DNA of 64,000 bases from Anastatus disparis (Eukaryota > Arthropoda > Insecta > Hymenoptera > Eupelmidae), in assembly GCA_017163975.1 (NCBI GenBank), contig JAFFSR010000264.1, positions 2,480,001-2,544,000 of the forward strand, in the 5' to 3' direction. This document shows positions 23,332-35,795 of the stretch, one piece after another. The notes under the pieces were generated by a model. It saw only the letters and a program-made list of their open reading frames with translations. It was not told where the DNA came from and did no database searches. The translations under genes were made by a program, and so were the position numbers. Position 1 is the stretch's first letter. Every line of letters begins with the position of its first letter.

Positions 23332-24725
23332 GGTCAGCGGGAACAAAAAAAAAGTTGACCTAAAATGACGCTAAAAAAGGTGATTGGATCTTTTTTGTCA
23401 TATCTCTAAGATGCCGAAAATGATTCTTGAGAAATCCGATCTGCTCATTTTTAGTTTTTTTATGCAAAAAAACATTTTTTAACATAAATATCTACAGCAA
23501 AGAAAATTCAAATAATTTTTCACAGATTGCAAAAAGTCATTATTAGATTGAGTAATAAAAGACATCGTAATACTGTCGTAAATATGGCTGATTTTAAAAA
23601 AGAATATAATTTTTTAAGGAGTCTCATGTGCTAGCTATAGTTTGCTATAGTTTGTTATTCATAATAATCAAAAGTTTAAAAAATTCTTCAATATTTTGAA
23701 AAACATTAATTTATACCTGGAAAAAAATCTCTGCAAATTTTTAGTTAGACTTATCGACTGATTTTATTATTTATGCTCACTTAAAGTTTATCTTTTTACT
23801 ACTATGAGATACAAAACACGCGGACTTCAAGTGAGCACATAGAAAAAAATTAGTTGATAAGACTACTTGAAAATTAGCAGAAATTTTTTTAGGTGAAAAT
23901 CACACTAACATTAAAAATAGTCTAACAGCTTCCTAAAGAGGGGCACATGTACCAGGGTAGGCTTAAACTGTTCTTTTTACCATATTCATTATGCTTATAA
24001 AATTTGAGAATGATCGAAAGAACGTTACTTTTTTATAGCTCAAGAAACACACGTAGAAAAATATGAAAAAAGTATCATTTTTGACATATAAAATTATGTA
24101 CCGTGAACAACGATTGTTCAATCGATACCAAAATTTAATTACATATTCTACTTACAGAAACGAGTAATTTAAGCCCTTATTGAAGTGTGTGCCTCTCCAA
24201 AAGCTTGTATTATAGACTTTTGAATTGTTGTGAAGACAATTTCTCAAAATTAAAAAGTTCCAGATATATCCCTATATACTCAATGGAAATTTTTCATTTT
24301 TTATGTCATAATTGCAGTCAATAAATTTTCGAATCAAATCTTCGTAATGTTTTGTAATACAAAAACTTTCCAATTTTTTTTTTTTTTAAACAATTTTTTT
24401 TCCACAAGGACCGCATATTTTTTTTCTATTTTCATCGTGACTCCACTTATGATCCGTATACACTGGCATGCTGTAAAGATGTATAAAATTTTTAACAATC
24501 ACAACATCTTCTCCAACGCGAAGAAACTTACTGAAAGACTAATTTTGATATGACTAACTTGAATATCTAAGGTAATATAATATATTAAAATATTTTACAC
24601 TACATTCTAACTGCGAATACGATTTAAATGTGTGACAATATCAGGCGATTTTCGAAAAATTTACGATAATCACAATAGCAGGACGATGTTCATAATTCGA
24701 AGAAGTTGTTTATAAACATTGCGTG

Positions 24726-24792
<67 letters not shown>

Positions 24793-25074
24793 TAGTACGG
24801 GAACGTAATACAAAGGCTTTATATCGATAGTACTGTTAGCATTGCTATATATTTTCTTATTGAATCTAATGATTATTTTTTGCTATTCAATTTTGAAAAC
24901 TTATTCAAGTTTTCTATGTTTCGAAAAAAATGTTTTTTTGCATAAAACAACTAAAAATGAGCAGACTGGATTTCCCAAGAATCATTTTTGGCATCTTAGA
25001 GATATGACAAAAAAAATCCAATCACCTTTTTTTAGCGTCATTTTAGGTCAACTTTTTTTTTGTTCCCGCTGACC
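23332..25074. mobile_element. 1.74-kb element with ~150-bp terminal inverted repeats
   Basis: GGTCAGCGGGAACAAAAAA at the left recurs inverted at the right, and the arms match to about 23480 and 24925. The interior is AT-rich, contains a (TA)n run at 24728-24789, and has no recognisable transposase. No target duplication could be defined. Confidence 0.7.
24728..24789. repeat. (TA)n microsatellite
   Basis: About 60 bp of TA dinucleotides inside the inverted-repeat element. Confidence 0.95.
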
Positions 25075-25348
25075 ATGCAGAGATATGGCAAATATATTGC
25101 AAAAAAAGATAGAGACGTAGCGCAAGCGCGGAACGCCCTGGTAAAAAACCTTATAACTCGACTACTAATTGATATTTTTTTAAGTTTAACATGTGTTTGA
25201 AAAATGTCAGAGTCTCAGCTTTAACCATAAATTGTTATATATTACTTTCAAATGTTGATAAATAAGCTAGAATGATTTGAAGCAGAAAAAATTTTCAATT
25301 TTTCAGAATTTTGTTTGTTTATAACGAAATAATATAGGTCAGCGAACA

Positions 25349-26087
25349 AAATATTTCTATATTTTTGATATAGAATGATAGGAAATTTCATCTAGTTTAA
25401 GAATCTGTCCGGTTTTTTAAACTTAAGTAAGTAGAACCTGAGATATCGCAAATTTAGGCTGTAGCGCCAACTCCTTGCAATACGACATATGTGTGCAATA
25501 TGGCGATCGCTTTCCTTATGAAAAATTCTTTCACTATAAGGTAAGTAATTTCATTCTTTTGTAATAAAATTAATTTTAGCTCTGTATTAAGAAATTAAAT
25601 AAAAATTTAATAAAAAAGGATTCAGCTAAAAATATATGACTCTAATAAATCGGAAAGTTAAAACAAATTTTTTGAATAAAATAAATTGTTCTTCTTTTTG
25701 CAATTGCAAAAAAAAAAATAAATGTAAAAATACTCCATAAGTTGAGTAAATTGTTTACTATCATAGTAGAAAAATCAATGATTATTTAAAACCCTAAATC
25801 TACTTCATCTAAATGTATTATACATCATTAATATTATGACAAAGTATATAAAATAGAGTCAAAAGTAATTTTATCAGAAAGGAATGAGATTACTTACCTT
25901 ATAATAAAACAATTTTTAATAAGGAAAGCGATCGCTGTATTGCACACATATGTCGTATTGCAAGGAGTTGGCGCTACAGCTTAAATTTACGATATCCCAG
26001 GTTCTAATTACTTAAATTTAAAAAACCGAACAGATTCTTAAACTAGATGAAATTTCCTATCATTCTATATCAAAAATATAGAAAAAA
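25349..26087. mobile_element. Foldback element, ~740 bp
   Basis: The left arm, including GATAGGAAATTTCATCTAGT and GCGCCAACTCCTTGCAATAC, returns inverted at about 25860-26087. Arms are roughly 210 bp and highly alike; the loop is about 300 bp of AT-rich DNA. No coding capacity or clear flanking duplication was seen. Confidence 0.7.
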
Positions 26088-26570
26088 TTCGATTACAAAA
26101 TAATGAATTAAACAATGGAACATTTTCCAAGATTAAGATTCACAAAAATTAGTTCCAGATATCGCTATTGATGCATTTAATCTTTGATCCTGATGATCCT
26201 ACTAAACACAACGTAAGTATCTTCCGATTCAATCGAAAATAGATTCAATAAGAAAACCAAATTATGCTTACTTGAATTTAATACTGCAAATGCATACTAT
26301 TAACGATTCACTAATTTGATACTTCAATTTTGTGACTGTGAATGAGCATACCTTCGGTTTTAGGGCATCTATCAGACTTTTTCAAGGCTGAAATTGAAGA
26401 TTTTTTCACCCAATTTTAAATGATTATGTATAGGAAATAATTCCGGGGTATGTGGAATACTATAATCACAGTTAGTGTACGGAAGATAGGTAAAAATACC
26501 CAAAAATCGAACTAAAAGTGGTTTTTCGCTTTTGTAGGATGACATTCAGATCTGGAACGTCAGATCGTCA
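26088..26570. other. Spacer, no gene seen
   Basis: Only short AT-rich frames are present. The last 100 bp may hold a further, badly diverged copy of the 144-bp repeat that follows. Confidence 0.4.
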
Positions 26571-26589
26571 AAATTTTTTCTTGACTTTA

Positions 26590-27130
26590 CACCCAAAAAA
26601 TTCTTACAGGAGATGAATGGTTATAAAAAAATATGTGATCAAGAGAAGTTTTAGTTCTAATAAAAGTTGTGGAACACCCTTAAATAAAGTAAAATAAGCT
26701 TATTTTGTATATATACAGGGGTAGGTGCATGTTCACCCAAAAATTTTTTTCGTCATCAAATACAAAAAGATTAATTAAATATTCCGCACCTTAGATCGTT
26801 AAAAAAAATTTTCCGGAACGCCCGTAAATAAGGTAAAATAGTTTTAATTTGTAAAAAACTATAGAAAATTGAGCTTACACCCAAGATTTTTTCCAAGCAA
26901 TCAATGATAAATCTTATTCTGAAAATTTTATACTTTTTTTTGCGCAAAATAAAGTTTTGGAACACTCCTTAATAAGGTAAAAAAATAATTACTATCATGA
27001 AAAGACCAGGAAACTTAAGTTAGCACGCAAAATTTTCAACAGCCACAATTGTAAAAAAAATTCAACGAACATTTTCCACTTTGAATCGTTCAAAAAGAAG
27101 TTCCAAAAAATACTTTAATAAGGAATTATA
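26590..27130. repeat. Diverged 144-bp tandem repeat, four copies
   Basis: CACCCAAAAA or a close variant recurs at 26590, 26734, 26878 and 27024, a spacing of 144, 144 and 146 bp. Each copy also has a GGAACRCYCNTAAATAAGGTAA-type block about 80 bp further on. The array is old and lies just upstream of the DUF4806-like gene. Confidence 0.65.
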
Positions 27131-29925
27131 CTATTTTTTTTTTATTTGAAAGCTGTCCTTCATAATTAATTTTCTTTTTTAAATAATCTTGTTATGAATG
27201 TAAAAATATTTTCCATTCGATACTATTTCAAAATTTGAGTTAAAAGTATTACAGAACAGACCTAGCCTTAATTTTTCTGTATCATTCATTCTCTACGAGC
27301 TCTACAAAGAGATAATAATTAAATGATGCAAAGGGCATAACCTAATTATTGTGGGAGTTGAGAATGTTATACTCATGTTGGATAATTTGTTCGTATTTTG
27401 AATATAAGTCATCTATATATGAAAATATAATCATTCTCCACTCTTAAAATGATTGGGATGTGTCTCTTGCACAACCGAACCAATCATTGGAATGTATTGA
27501 GAACAATAATCTTGAAAAATGTTAAACATTTAAATAAAAAATATTAGATTATTTCATGTAAAAATTATTTAATTCTGTTTCATTATTTTTAGGACCAGTT
27601 ATTTTGAAATAGTAAAAATACAGGATCATAAAGGGATCTTTGATGATTCTTTAGTAATAGTACCTTATGACTGGACCAATATTATGAGAGGTCAAAGATA
27701 TGTACGCTATTTAGAACCACCTTATTTAGATGAAGATAAACAAATGATTGAAGATTTTGTAAAATAAAAAACATGTCCAGTACCATCTTCTTGGCCTATA
27801 TTCCCATGCACCATGATACGTAGTACAGGTAATCTTTTTTGATGCATAATCTACTTAATATATTTTATCAAAAACTCAAATCATTTACATTAACATTCAT
27901 GTTTAATCTCTTCAGTTTCATACCAGGAAGCTTGTCTATTATCACAATCAGCACCATTCAAAAGAAAAAAATCTTCTGATGAATCATTATCTGCAAATGA
28001 AAGCAACAAAGAATTTGATTCTTCACTGATATCTTCATTCGATGCAGATGACACTGAAAATTGTACGTATAATTACTATCCTGATTTTATTTATTTACAT
28101 TACTTGTTTCTCTTATATTAAATGAATATTTTTATACTTTACAGTAAATGTTAATAAAGAAACAGCAACTATGCAATGTGACAAGACATCTAGTAAAACT
28201 AGTAAGCAATTAGTTCAACAACCATTTTCACAAAGTTATTGTTCTTCGACTACTACAATCCAAAGATCACCATGGAAGAATTTAAATTTTTTATTGAAAA
28301 TTAGTTGAGATTTTTTTATATTATTTGATATAATTTTAATAAACTTTTACAGTGTCAAATAAAATTAATCATAATAATATTAAGCCATATAAAATTAAGG
28401 CATCTACTAGTCAAACAACAGATGCTTTCCATTTTAAAGAAGCTATTATAATAGATAATGATATGGTTGTCGATGCTCTTTTTAATGTGCCTTCTTTACC
28501 AAACTCTTTATTAAATAATCAATTGAACAAAGAACCACAATGTGAGTTTTTTTATAATTTCTTAAATTATATGTCTTATGAAATTATATTATTTTATATA
28601 TTTTACAGTGTCTAATTTATCAAATCAAGTTGATGATAGTCAATTATTTAATAATTATACACCCTCGATATTACATATAGAAACTTTACATTTAAGTAAG
28701 TTACGTATAAAATTTTGTTATAAAAATAATAAAATTTAATTTATATTTATTTTGAAAAGTTTTATTTCAATTATTTATTTGTTTGCAGTTAGTATGCATG
28801 AAGTAGCCAAAATTTCTGATTTAAAAAGTATGCATTCTACAAATTGATAAAAAATAAAAATTAGAAAATAAATTGCTAATAAATTAATTTCAGAATTAGA
28901 AAAATCTTTAAAGGAATATTTTTCAAAAAATATTGAGTCTAAAATAAATGTGGTGCCGGCAGATTTGCAAGAAATTAAAACATTTAGTTTTAATAAAAGC
29001 CTATTATATGAACAGAAGGATATTGTTATATTTGATAAATTATTAGATTTGTACTCATATGAATTTCCACTGAAAACTGACAGAATTTGATCAGTTCAAT
29101 ACTGATTTATTATATAATAAAAACGATGTTCGTTCAAATATGGTATGTATACGATTCTTATTTACCACGTTTTTATTAGCTTCTCTTCGTGTCTAACTGG
29201 CTGACTGTCTGTCTGTATGTCTGTATGTCTGTCTCTCTGTCTGTCTGTCTGTCTGTCTGTTCGGGTGAAATTTTGTAATTGATTTAAAACTAACTTCCCG
29301 ATGAACTAGAGACTTGAAATTTTAAACATAGCTTAGATTCCGATGACAATGCAATATTATAGAAAAAAATGTATATATTTCCACCGATTTATATATTAAT
29401 ATATCGATTATATGTGGAGATGTTTGCAAAATTGAAAATTTGAAAATTTTATATATAGATATACTTTTAACATTGGTGTCAAAAAATCTTCGATAATTTT
29501 TAAAATTCTTTAACTTGTCATATATCGTAATTAGACATAAATTACAGCATTTTCCATTGTTTTTATCAGTCTTAACATTAAATTTTATCGATTTTATGGT
29601 CCATCAATGGATAAAATATATATTAGTAGAATTTCCAATAGCGTCACAATCTTTAAAATGGTAGGAAACTCAGCATGCGACCACGTGTCTTCTAAAAATA
29701 GTCTAAATGTTGACTTGTCCAAAAAAATTTCATTTTAAACAAAAAAAAATTTTACACGTACAAGACCAAACAGTAGAAAATAATATTTAAATAAACAAAA
29801 TTTTTTAAATACCACGTTTTTAAAACGATTAAAAAGTATAAAATAATTTTTAAGCTATGAAAATATTTGTAAGATTTGGAATAAAAAACGTAGGGCGCAT
29901 ACAATACATAATAATCTGCTACCTG

Positions 29926-30938
29926 CACTGCAAATTTAAGTGTGTTATTTTAACACACTTACGTGTGTAATTCGGCTGTCGCCATTTTTACACACTTTTT
30001 TGTGTGTTAAATCTATAACACATTTTAGATGTTTAATTTAACACACGTAAACGCGTAAATTCAAACGTTTAAAGCGTGTAATAGATTGAAATACATTAAA
30101 AATTAAAAATTATTTTTATGGGCATTCCCATTTTTAGTGATGGAATTTTTTAATTTTAATATTCAATTACTTTAAGAATTAACCTATTAAAATTATATCG
30201 CCTATAAAAACGCTTAAAAAATTTTCGACCTGACTCGGGCGCGAACTCACGACCTACGGGATGCGAGGCATCGACGCTACCTATTACGCTACGGAACGCT
30301 TGTTATGAGTGATGATAATTTCTTATATTTATGGTTTATTAATATAAAAATGTCATTATTTTTAAACACTTCTAAATTTAAATGAAATAAATAATAATAA
30401 TCATGAGTAATTAATACTAATTAAAAAAAATAAAGATTAGTAGAATAATTTTTCTTGTATGATTAAAATAATTTTTTATCAAAAGAATATCTAATTCCTT
30501 ATTTATTAAAAATTTAATTTTTCATCAAATAAACAATTATTTTTTTATAAAAAAATTAACGAGTATAAAAAATTTATTATTAAATAATTTATTTGATAAG
30601 GTTAATATTGATTACTGAATTTTATGTTATTAATTCAATAGATGCATTCGATTCAATAAAATTATTTTTTTTACTAATGTAAAATAAAAATGAATCACAG
30701 TAAATGTATTAATGTACAAATATAAATTTAAAACACTTAGATGTGTAGATTTACGCATTTATGTGTGTAAATTTTCACACTAAACTGATCATGTGTGTAA
30801 AATTACACATAAAATCTGTATACCGATACTTTTACGCACATAAGTGCGTTTTTTTACACACATAATAGAATTTACACACTAAAACGTGTAAAAGTACTCA
30901 CTATCAGTGTGTGAATTAACACACATAAATTTGCAGTG
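29926..30938. mobile_element. CACTA-type MITE with ACACAC subterminal repeats
   Basis: The ends CACTGCAAATTTAAGTGTGT and, inverted, CACTGCAAATTTATGTGTGT are each flanked by TG, the same 2-bp duplication seen at 13667-15505. About 150 bp at each end is packed with degenerate TTTTACACAC or GTGTGTAAA units in both orientations, the kind of subterminal repeats that CACTA transposases bind. No coding frame is present; a tRNA-like segment sits in the middle. It is inserted in repeat family B. Confidence 0.75.
30226..30300 (-). other. tRNA-derived (SINE-like) segment
   Basis: On the minus strand TAGCGTAATAGG (30280-30291) fits the RNA polymerase III A box, and GAGTTCGCGCC (30238-30248) resembles the B box at about the right spacing. 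A GATGC...GCATC stem falls where an anticodon arm would be. Acceptor and T stems do not pair, so it is a degenerate tRNA-like promoter, not a working tRNA. Confidence 0.5.
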
Positions 30939-31069
30939 TGCGCCCCATGTTTTTTATTCCAAATCTTACAAATACTTTCATAGCTATTAAAAATTATTTT
31001 ATACTTTTTAATCGTTTTAAAAACGTGGTATTTAAAAAAATTTTTTTTAATTTAAATATTCTTTATATA

Positions 31070-31809
31070 GGGTAGATGTGGGTATTACAGCGGAATCGAC
31101 GCATGATGAATTTTAAACTCATAAATTAAAGCTTATAGATGAAGAAAACTTATCACTTTTATTTTTAATAAAATATTTAAACATTGATTAACTAGAAAAA
31201 AATTAATTTAGCATTTAATTATAGAGTTAAAATTAAGAAAAAACAAATTTAAAATAAAATGTATTTGTGGTAATTGCTGCGGCCGTGTTTCTAATGCTGT
31301 GTGCCAGTTACTATTGACACTTTTATATATTCCGTTCGAAAAGTTGAGGTTAGGTTAACCACGTGTTATAATAATAAAAGGATGCCACAGTAATTCATAT
31401 TTGGTGATTTTAATGACGCATAATACTAAGGTGTAAAATTAAAATATTAAATATGTGCTAGGTGAAATTTCCAAAAAATATATAACAAGCAAAGATATAT
31501 TTTATTTAATAATGATCTTATTTTACATAAAAAAGAATAAAAACAGAAAATATTGTCAAATTTAGGATGCATACGTGATCGCGATTTTACGAAATTTATC
31601 AAGATTTTAGAACAGTTCAATATCAAATAACCAATATTAAATATTTTTAGACTTTTTTTGTGAGATATATTTTTTAAAATATTAAATAATACTTATAATA
31701 TTTGATTATGCATTCAAATATTATTTATGGACTTGGAAAAAATTATTTTTACGAATTTTATCTGAAAAAACAGTAATTAGCACCTCCGTAGTAATACCCA
31801 CATCTACCC
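31070..31809. mobile_element. 740-bp TIR element with TA target duplication
   Basis: GGGTAGATGTGGGTATTAC at the left recurs inverted at the right, with TA on both sides. The interior is non-coding and AT-rich. It sits in the same intron of the DUF4806-like gene as the nested family B element. Confidence 0.75.
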
Positions 31810-32262
31810 TATTTCTTACTTTTCATTGCAATAAATTTATTTTATCTTTTATTTTTTAGAGAAAACATATTTTATCCTCTCTCAATACGCTTACTGATGT
31901 TCAAGATAACTTAACAATATTTATTAAGAAATTTTTGTCAAAAATGATTGTTACATCATATACTGCACAAAAAAAGAGGGGAAATTTTAAAGATATTGTC
32001 TTCTATAAAAGTTTAAGAGGTAAAAAATATTTCTATTTTTGTATATATTATTTTTTCAAACATATTTCTTACTTTTAAATTTTATAATTCTTTTATTTAA
32101 AGATGGATTTATTGAAGCTTATGCAAGTTCTGGAAGGCCTATAGAAGAAAGATTATTATTACAAGGAATAGGGAACGTAATCAATAATGCAAAAGACTGG
32201 GAGGGTGCAAGATTAGCAAGAATAAAAACTTCTGAAATTAATCAATAATCTTTCATAATAAA

Positions 32263-33891
32263 AACCTTTATATAGTTTATATAAAAAATTATAATTAATT
32301 TGTTTAATTATTACTGTATTTAAATAAATTGTTAAATTAATGTTATTATCAGTATTAACAATTTAAATTTAATTTTAAATATGTTTGAAATTAATAATAT
32401 GTGGTCAAGTTTTAATATGATTCAAAATAATAATGCTTACAAATCCTTTTGTACATATATTTTGATAGTAATAATGAATCGATGCAAAACTTCAGTCATT
32501 CTCTAAAGACCACCGGAACACTGAAACAATCTGATTTAAAAAAGAAATTCATAGACTAACTTGTAATGATATAAAAAAATCATGAAAACTTAAATTTTGG
32601 TCATGTTTTTCGTTGTCAGATAAAACACTAAATCATTTTATGTATATTATGTATTCTGTAAATATCGGAACATAATAATTAATTTATTCAATGTTTTAAT
32701 CTTTGAACATCACAAATTCAAAGTAAATAGGGAAAGCTGTAGCACTTCATTAACTCGTCGTAAAGAATGCTATTGTTCTCCCTCATTTATAATATCAAAA
32801 TATTATACTTTTTTTAATTATTATAAACAACGAAATAAGATTTTATTTAAACTCATGAGTTTCTTATAATGATAAGAAGAATTATTTAATTGAAAAGATA
32901 TTTTAGTGGCACTAAAATCAAATGATAACAAAAATTACTTAAAATTTTATGTACTCGTGACAAAATGATCATAAAGTACTAATATTTACTTGAATATTTG
33001 AAACACTAAAGAAAGTGCGTCATTAATAACCGATCATTTAGTTGTCTTTTTTTTAATATTTTTAATTTTAAAAATGAATATAAGTTGGAACAAATACATA
33101 TATAGTAAACTGCTGATTTATTAAAATTACATTGCTATTGCATCCAATCACTTTATTCGAATGAATTTCATTTTCTTGATCATTCTTATCATAGTGTAAA
33201 ATTGAGAGGAAAAAAGTAAGAGAATGAGGACGAATTTTTTTCGAAATATATAAATAAAATTAATTTCCAACAAATTCATCAACAACAAAACTTACAAAGG
33301 CATTAGATTTAATAGAAGAAAGTTTACAAGTTTTATTGAAGAATTGGTATTGAAATGATAGAAACTTAAGAGTTCTTCATCATAATTTAAACAAAAATAT
33401 TTCAAGTTCAACGCTAATGAAAATATTAACCATCATTTAGAATGCATGAAAATAATATCAAACTTTATGACAGATACTTTAATAAATAAAATAATAATGA
33501 ATTAAAATGTAGTAATGTCTCAAATTACAAAGATATTGTATAACCTGCAAGAAACAAATTTTACAAGATAAATGCGGGAAATTATGATTCTTTAACTTAA
33601 GTCTCATTGAATTTGGCATATTAAAATCAAACTTGAGAAAAAAGATAACTTTGACCCGAACTGGCTGATGATTCCTGCGAGTTTTTTTCAGATTTCTGTA
33701 AATTAAATAATTTATCTCTATAAATATTAATAGTACATTATTCAATTAGAGAGTAAAGTCGTTTCTCCCGAGAGTGGAATTTGCAACTCGAGCGAGCGAA
33801 GCGAGAGGAGTAAATACTCGAGGGAAAAATAAACTTTGCTCCCAAGTTACATATAATGCTTTATTCTCACCACAACCGTGGTCACTTTGCT
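32263..33891. other. AT-rich intergenic stretch, no gene seen
   Basis: No coding or repeat structure was recognised, apart from a short GC-richer patch at about 33770-33815 with GAGCGAGCGAAGCGAG. The frame at 33479-33745 on the minus strand lacks any recognisable family. Confidence 0.45.
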
Positions 33892-34290
33892 TCTTGTAAG
33901 TGGAGATCCTCAGGCCTCCGAATCATAGACTTTGTTTAAACTTTGGAATAAGTTTTTAGGTGTGTAAATATGGAGAAAACCAGAATTTTAGACCTAACGC
34001 TCAATATTTTCTTAGTTATTGGCAATTAAAGAAAATCACTAATAAAGTCACTAAATTGTCGAATGCTTATAGTTCTTCAGTATTGACAGCTAGAAACTTG
34101 AAACTTTTTTTAAATGAAAACTCAGTTTAAATCCTTTCGAAATAGTAGCTCAAAATATTATTTTTTTCCCGAAGTTATAGAGTAATGAAAATTAGACCAA
34201 AAATTCCTTTTTTTATCATTAATTAATAAATGTTGAAATTTAGTCCACTTTTTATTATTCTATAGCTTTGGGAAAAATAGTTATTTTTTA
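33892..34290. mobile_element. MITE family A, copy 2, one arm plus the centre
   Basis: It begins with GTAAGTGGAGATCCTCAGGC and follows copy 1 through the left arm (TTTTAGACC, CTCAATATTTYC, ATCCTTTCGAAATAG), across the ATTAATTAAT centre, and stops partway into the second arm. Confidence 0.65.
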
Positions 34291-34327
34291 TGCAAGTGCG
34301 CAAGAAATGCATATTGTGTTTTATATG

Positions 34328-34677
34328 CCTACCCCAACAGTAACCACTTTATTAACAAAAAATTGGAACTCAAATTTCAATGTTTAAATTTTATAAATTT
34401 TATACTTTATCGATTTTTATTAAAATTTATTATTAATCATTGTTATTAATTTTTTTAATAAATAGTTTAATAATAGGTATTTTATTAATAAAATATCAAT
34501 ATTTTATTACTAAAATATTAGGATTTAATAAAAATTTAAAGAATTTATTCAATTTTATAAGTTTCTAATTTAGCAGGAATAAAGTACCTTATTCTTGATA
34601 AAACTTTAAAAGTCAGTTACATCTTACTTTCGGACCGCTTTTCCAGTTAATAAAGTGGCTATGACTGTTGGGGTAGG
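34328..34677. mobile_element. MITE family C, complete, 350 bp
   Basis: CCTACCCCAACAGTAACCAC at the left and the inverted CCTACCCCAACAGTCATAGCC at the right are terminal repeats; the match extends through AAAGTGG and TTAAY. The interior is AT-rich and non-coding. A single right end of the same family is at 22803-22853. Confidence 0.7.
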
Positions 34678-35795
34678 AATAGAAATAATTAAGTAGCTTG
34701 AAATGAACGATTCAAAAAAGTCCGTTATCGAAACTTTTATTTTTAATCTTCAATTTTTATTATTGATAATTTTGAAATTAACATGTTTCTCAACGTAACA
34801 ACATTCAAATTAAAACTGTTCTCTTAGACTTTTGATATTACTTTAGTAAGTTATTCGTGACAAAAGAATGTTAATTTAAACTAGTTTGAAGAATCATATA
34901 AAATATTCTCTATTATGTATTTGATCCAACTCTGTTTCAAGTGAAAAGTTATCATCATTCATCTAACTTTTAATAAAAATATTATTGTATTCTAAAAGCG
35001 TTATTAAAAAAAAATGTGTAACACAAATTAACATCAAACTAAATATGTAAATAATAATTAATATAATAATCATAACAGTAATGATACATTTTAATAAAGT
35101 TACTAATTTTTTGAAAATATCGGTTATCGATAATGAATTATTATTTATCAATCCTATTCAAATTCGAAAAAGCAGTTTTTGATAAATTTTTTGTCTCAAA
35201 ATAATGTTATAAAATGAACCAAAAGTCAAAAATTGAGTTTAATTTTTTTTTATCCTATGACCTATTTGATATCTAATGTGAAAATGAACATTGTAAAGTA
35301 AAGAATAAAACCCAATATTATATTTTTATGTATATCTTTTAATATGCATAAGAATATGTTTTCATAATTTTTAAGCCCAATTTCTAAGTTTCTTACATAG
35401 TTTTTAGTACTCAAAATTAAGTGCAAAAGAATACAATATTTTAGTATATATATTGCATATTTCATAAAACTTTTTTCATAGAATTTTATGATAAAATATA
35501 TTCCTGTACAACGTACAAAACATACTTTTTTATTAAAAAAACGTGTTAACGATAAAAATAAAGTAATATTTATGATAATAAAATTTTATTTCTTTTAGAT
35601 TTTATAATATTATTACCGAGTTTTTGTTGAACCATATAAATAAGCATCGTGATAAAATTTTGCGTTTACTTGCTAAGTTTTGTATTATGTAATTTATAAT
35701 AAATAAAATAAATAGCTCACATCATTGCACAATCTCAGGTTTTATTATTAATTCTAAAATTATATTAATACATTGTAAGCTTAATTTTTTGTAAA
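34678..35795. other. AT-rich 5' flank of the yellow/MRJP gene
   Basis: No other gene is seen. The promoter of the downstream gene must lie here, but the base composition (many TATA-like strings) makes any specific call unsafe. Confidence 0.4.

Larger units (their letters stand above)
29163..31060 (-). mobile_element. Repeat family B, copy 2, interrupted by a CACTA MITE
   Basis: The long arm 29163-29890 is the inverse of 21481-22413, including the GACA run and TACCACGTTTTTATTAGC end. A short second arm at 30945-31060 repeats the inner end in opposite orientation, so the element is an asymmetric foldback. A separate CACTG-ended element sits between the arms. The whole lies inside an intron of the DUF4806-like gene. 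Confidence 0.65.
27593..32248 (+). pseudogene. DUF4806-like multi-exon gene with one stop and one frameshift
   Basis: Nine exons with GT-AG borders can be traced: 27593-27828, 27916-28062, 28145-28303, 28353-28541, 28609-28695, 28789-28827, 28894-29142, 31860-32019 and 32103-32248. Nearly all junctions are phase 1. The first exon has a WTNIMRGQRYVRYLEPPY segment like the N-terminal part of DUF4806 proteins, the middle is serine-rich and polar, and the last three exons (FDQFNTDLLYN..., KKFLSKMIVTSYTAQKK..., RPIEERLLLQGIGNVI) resemble the DUF4806 C-terminal domain. An in-frame TAA lies near 27765 and a one-base shift near 29085. A poly(A) signal is at 32257-32262. The first exon lacks an ATG, so the 5' end is missing or upstream. 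Function is unknown; many ants carry large numbers of such genes. Confidence 0.55.

Noticed and set aside
30226..30300. Functional tRNA gene
   Set aside because: A and B boxes are recognisable, but acceptor and T stems do not pair.
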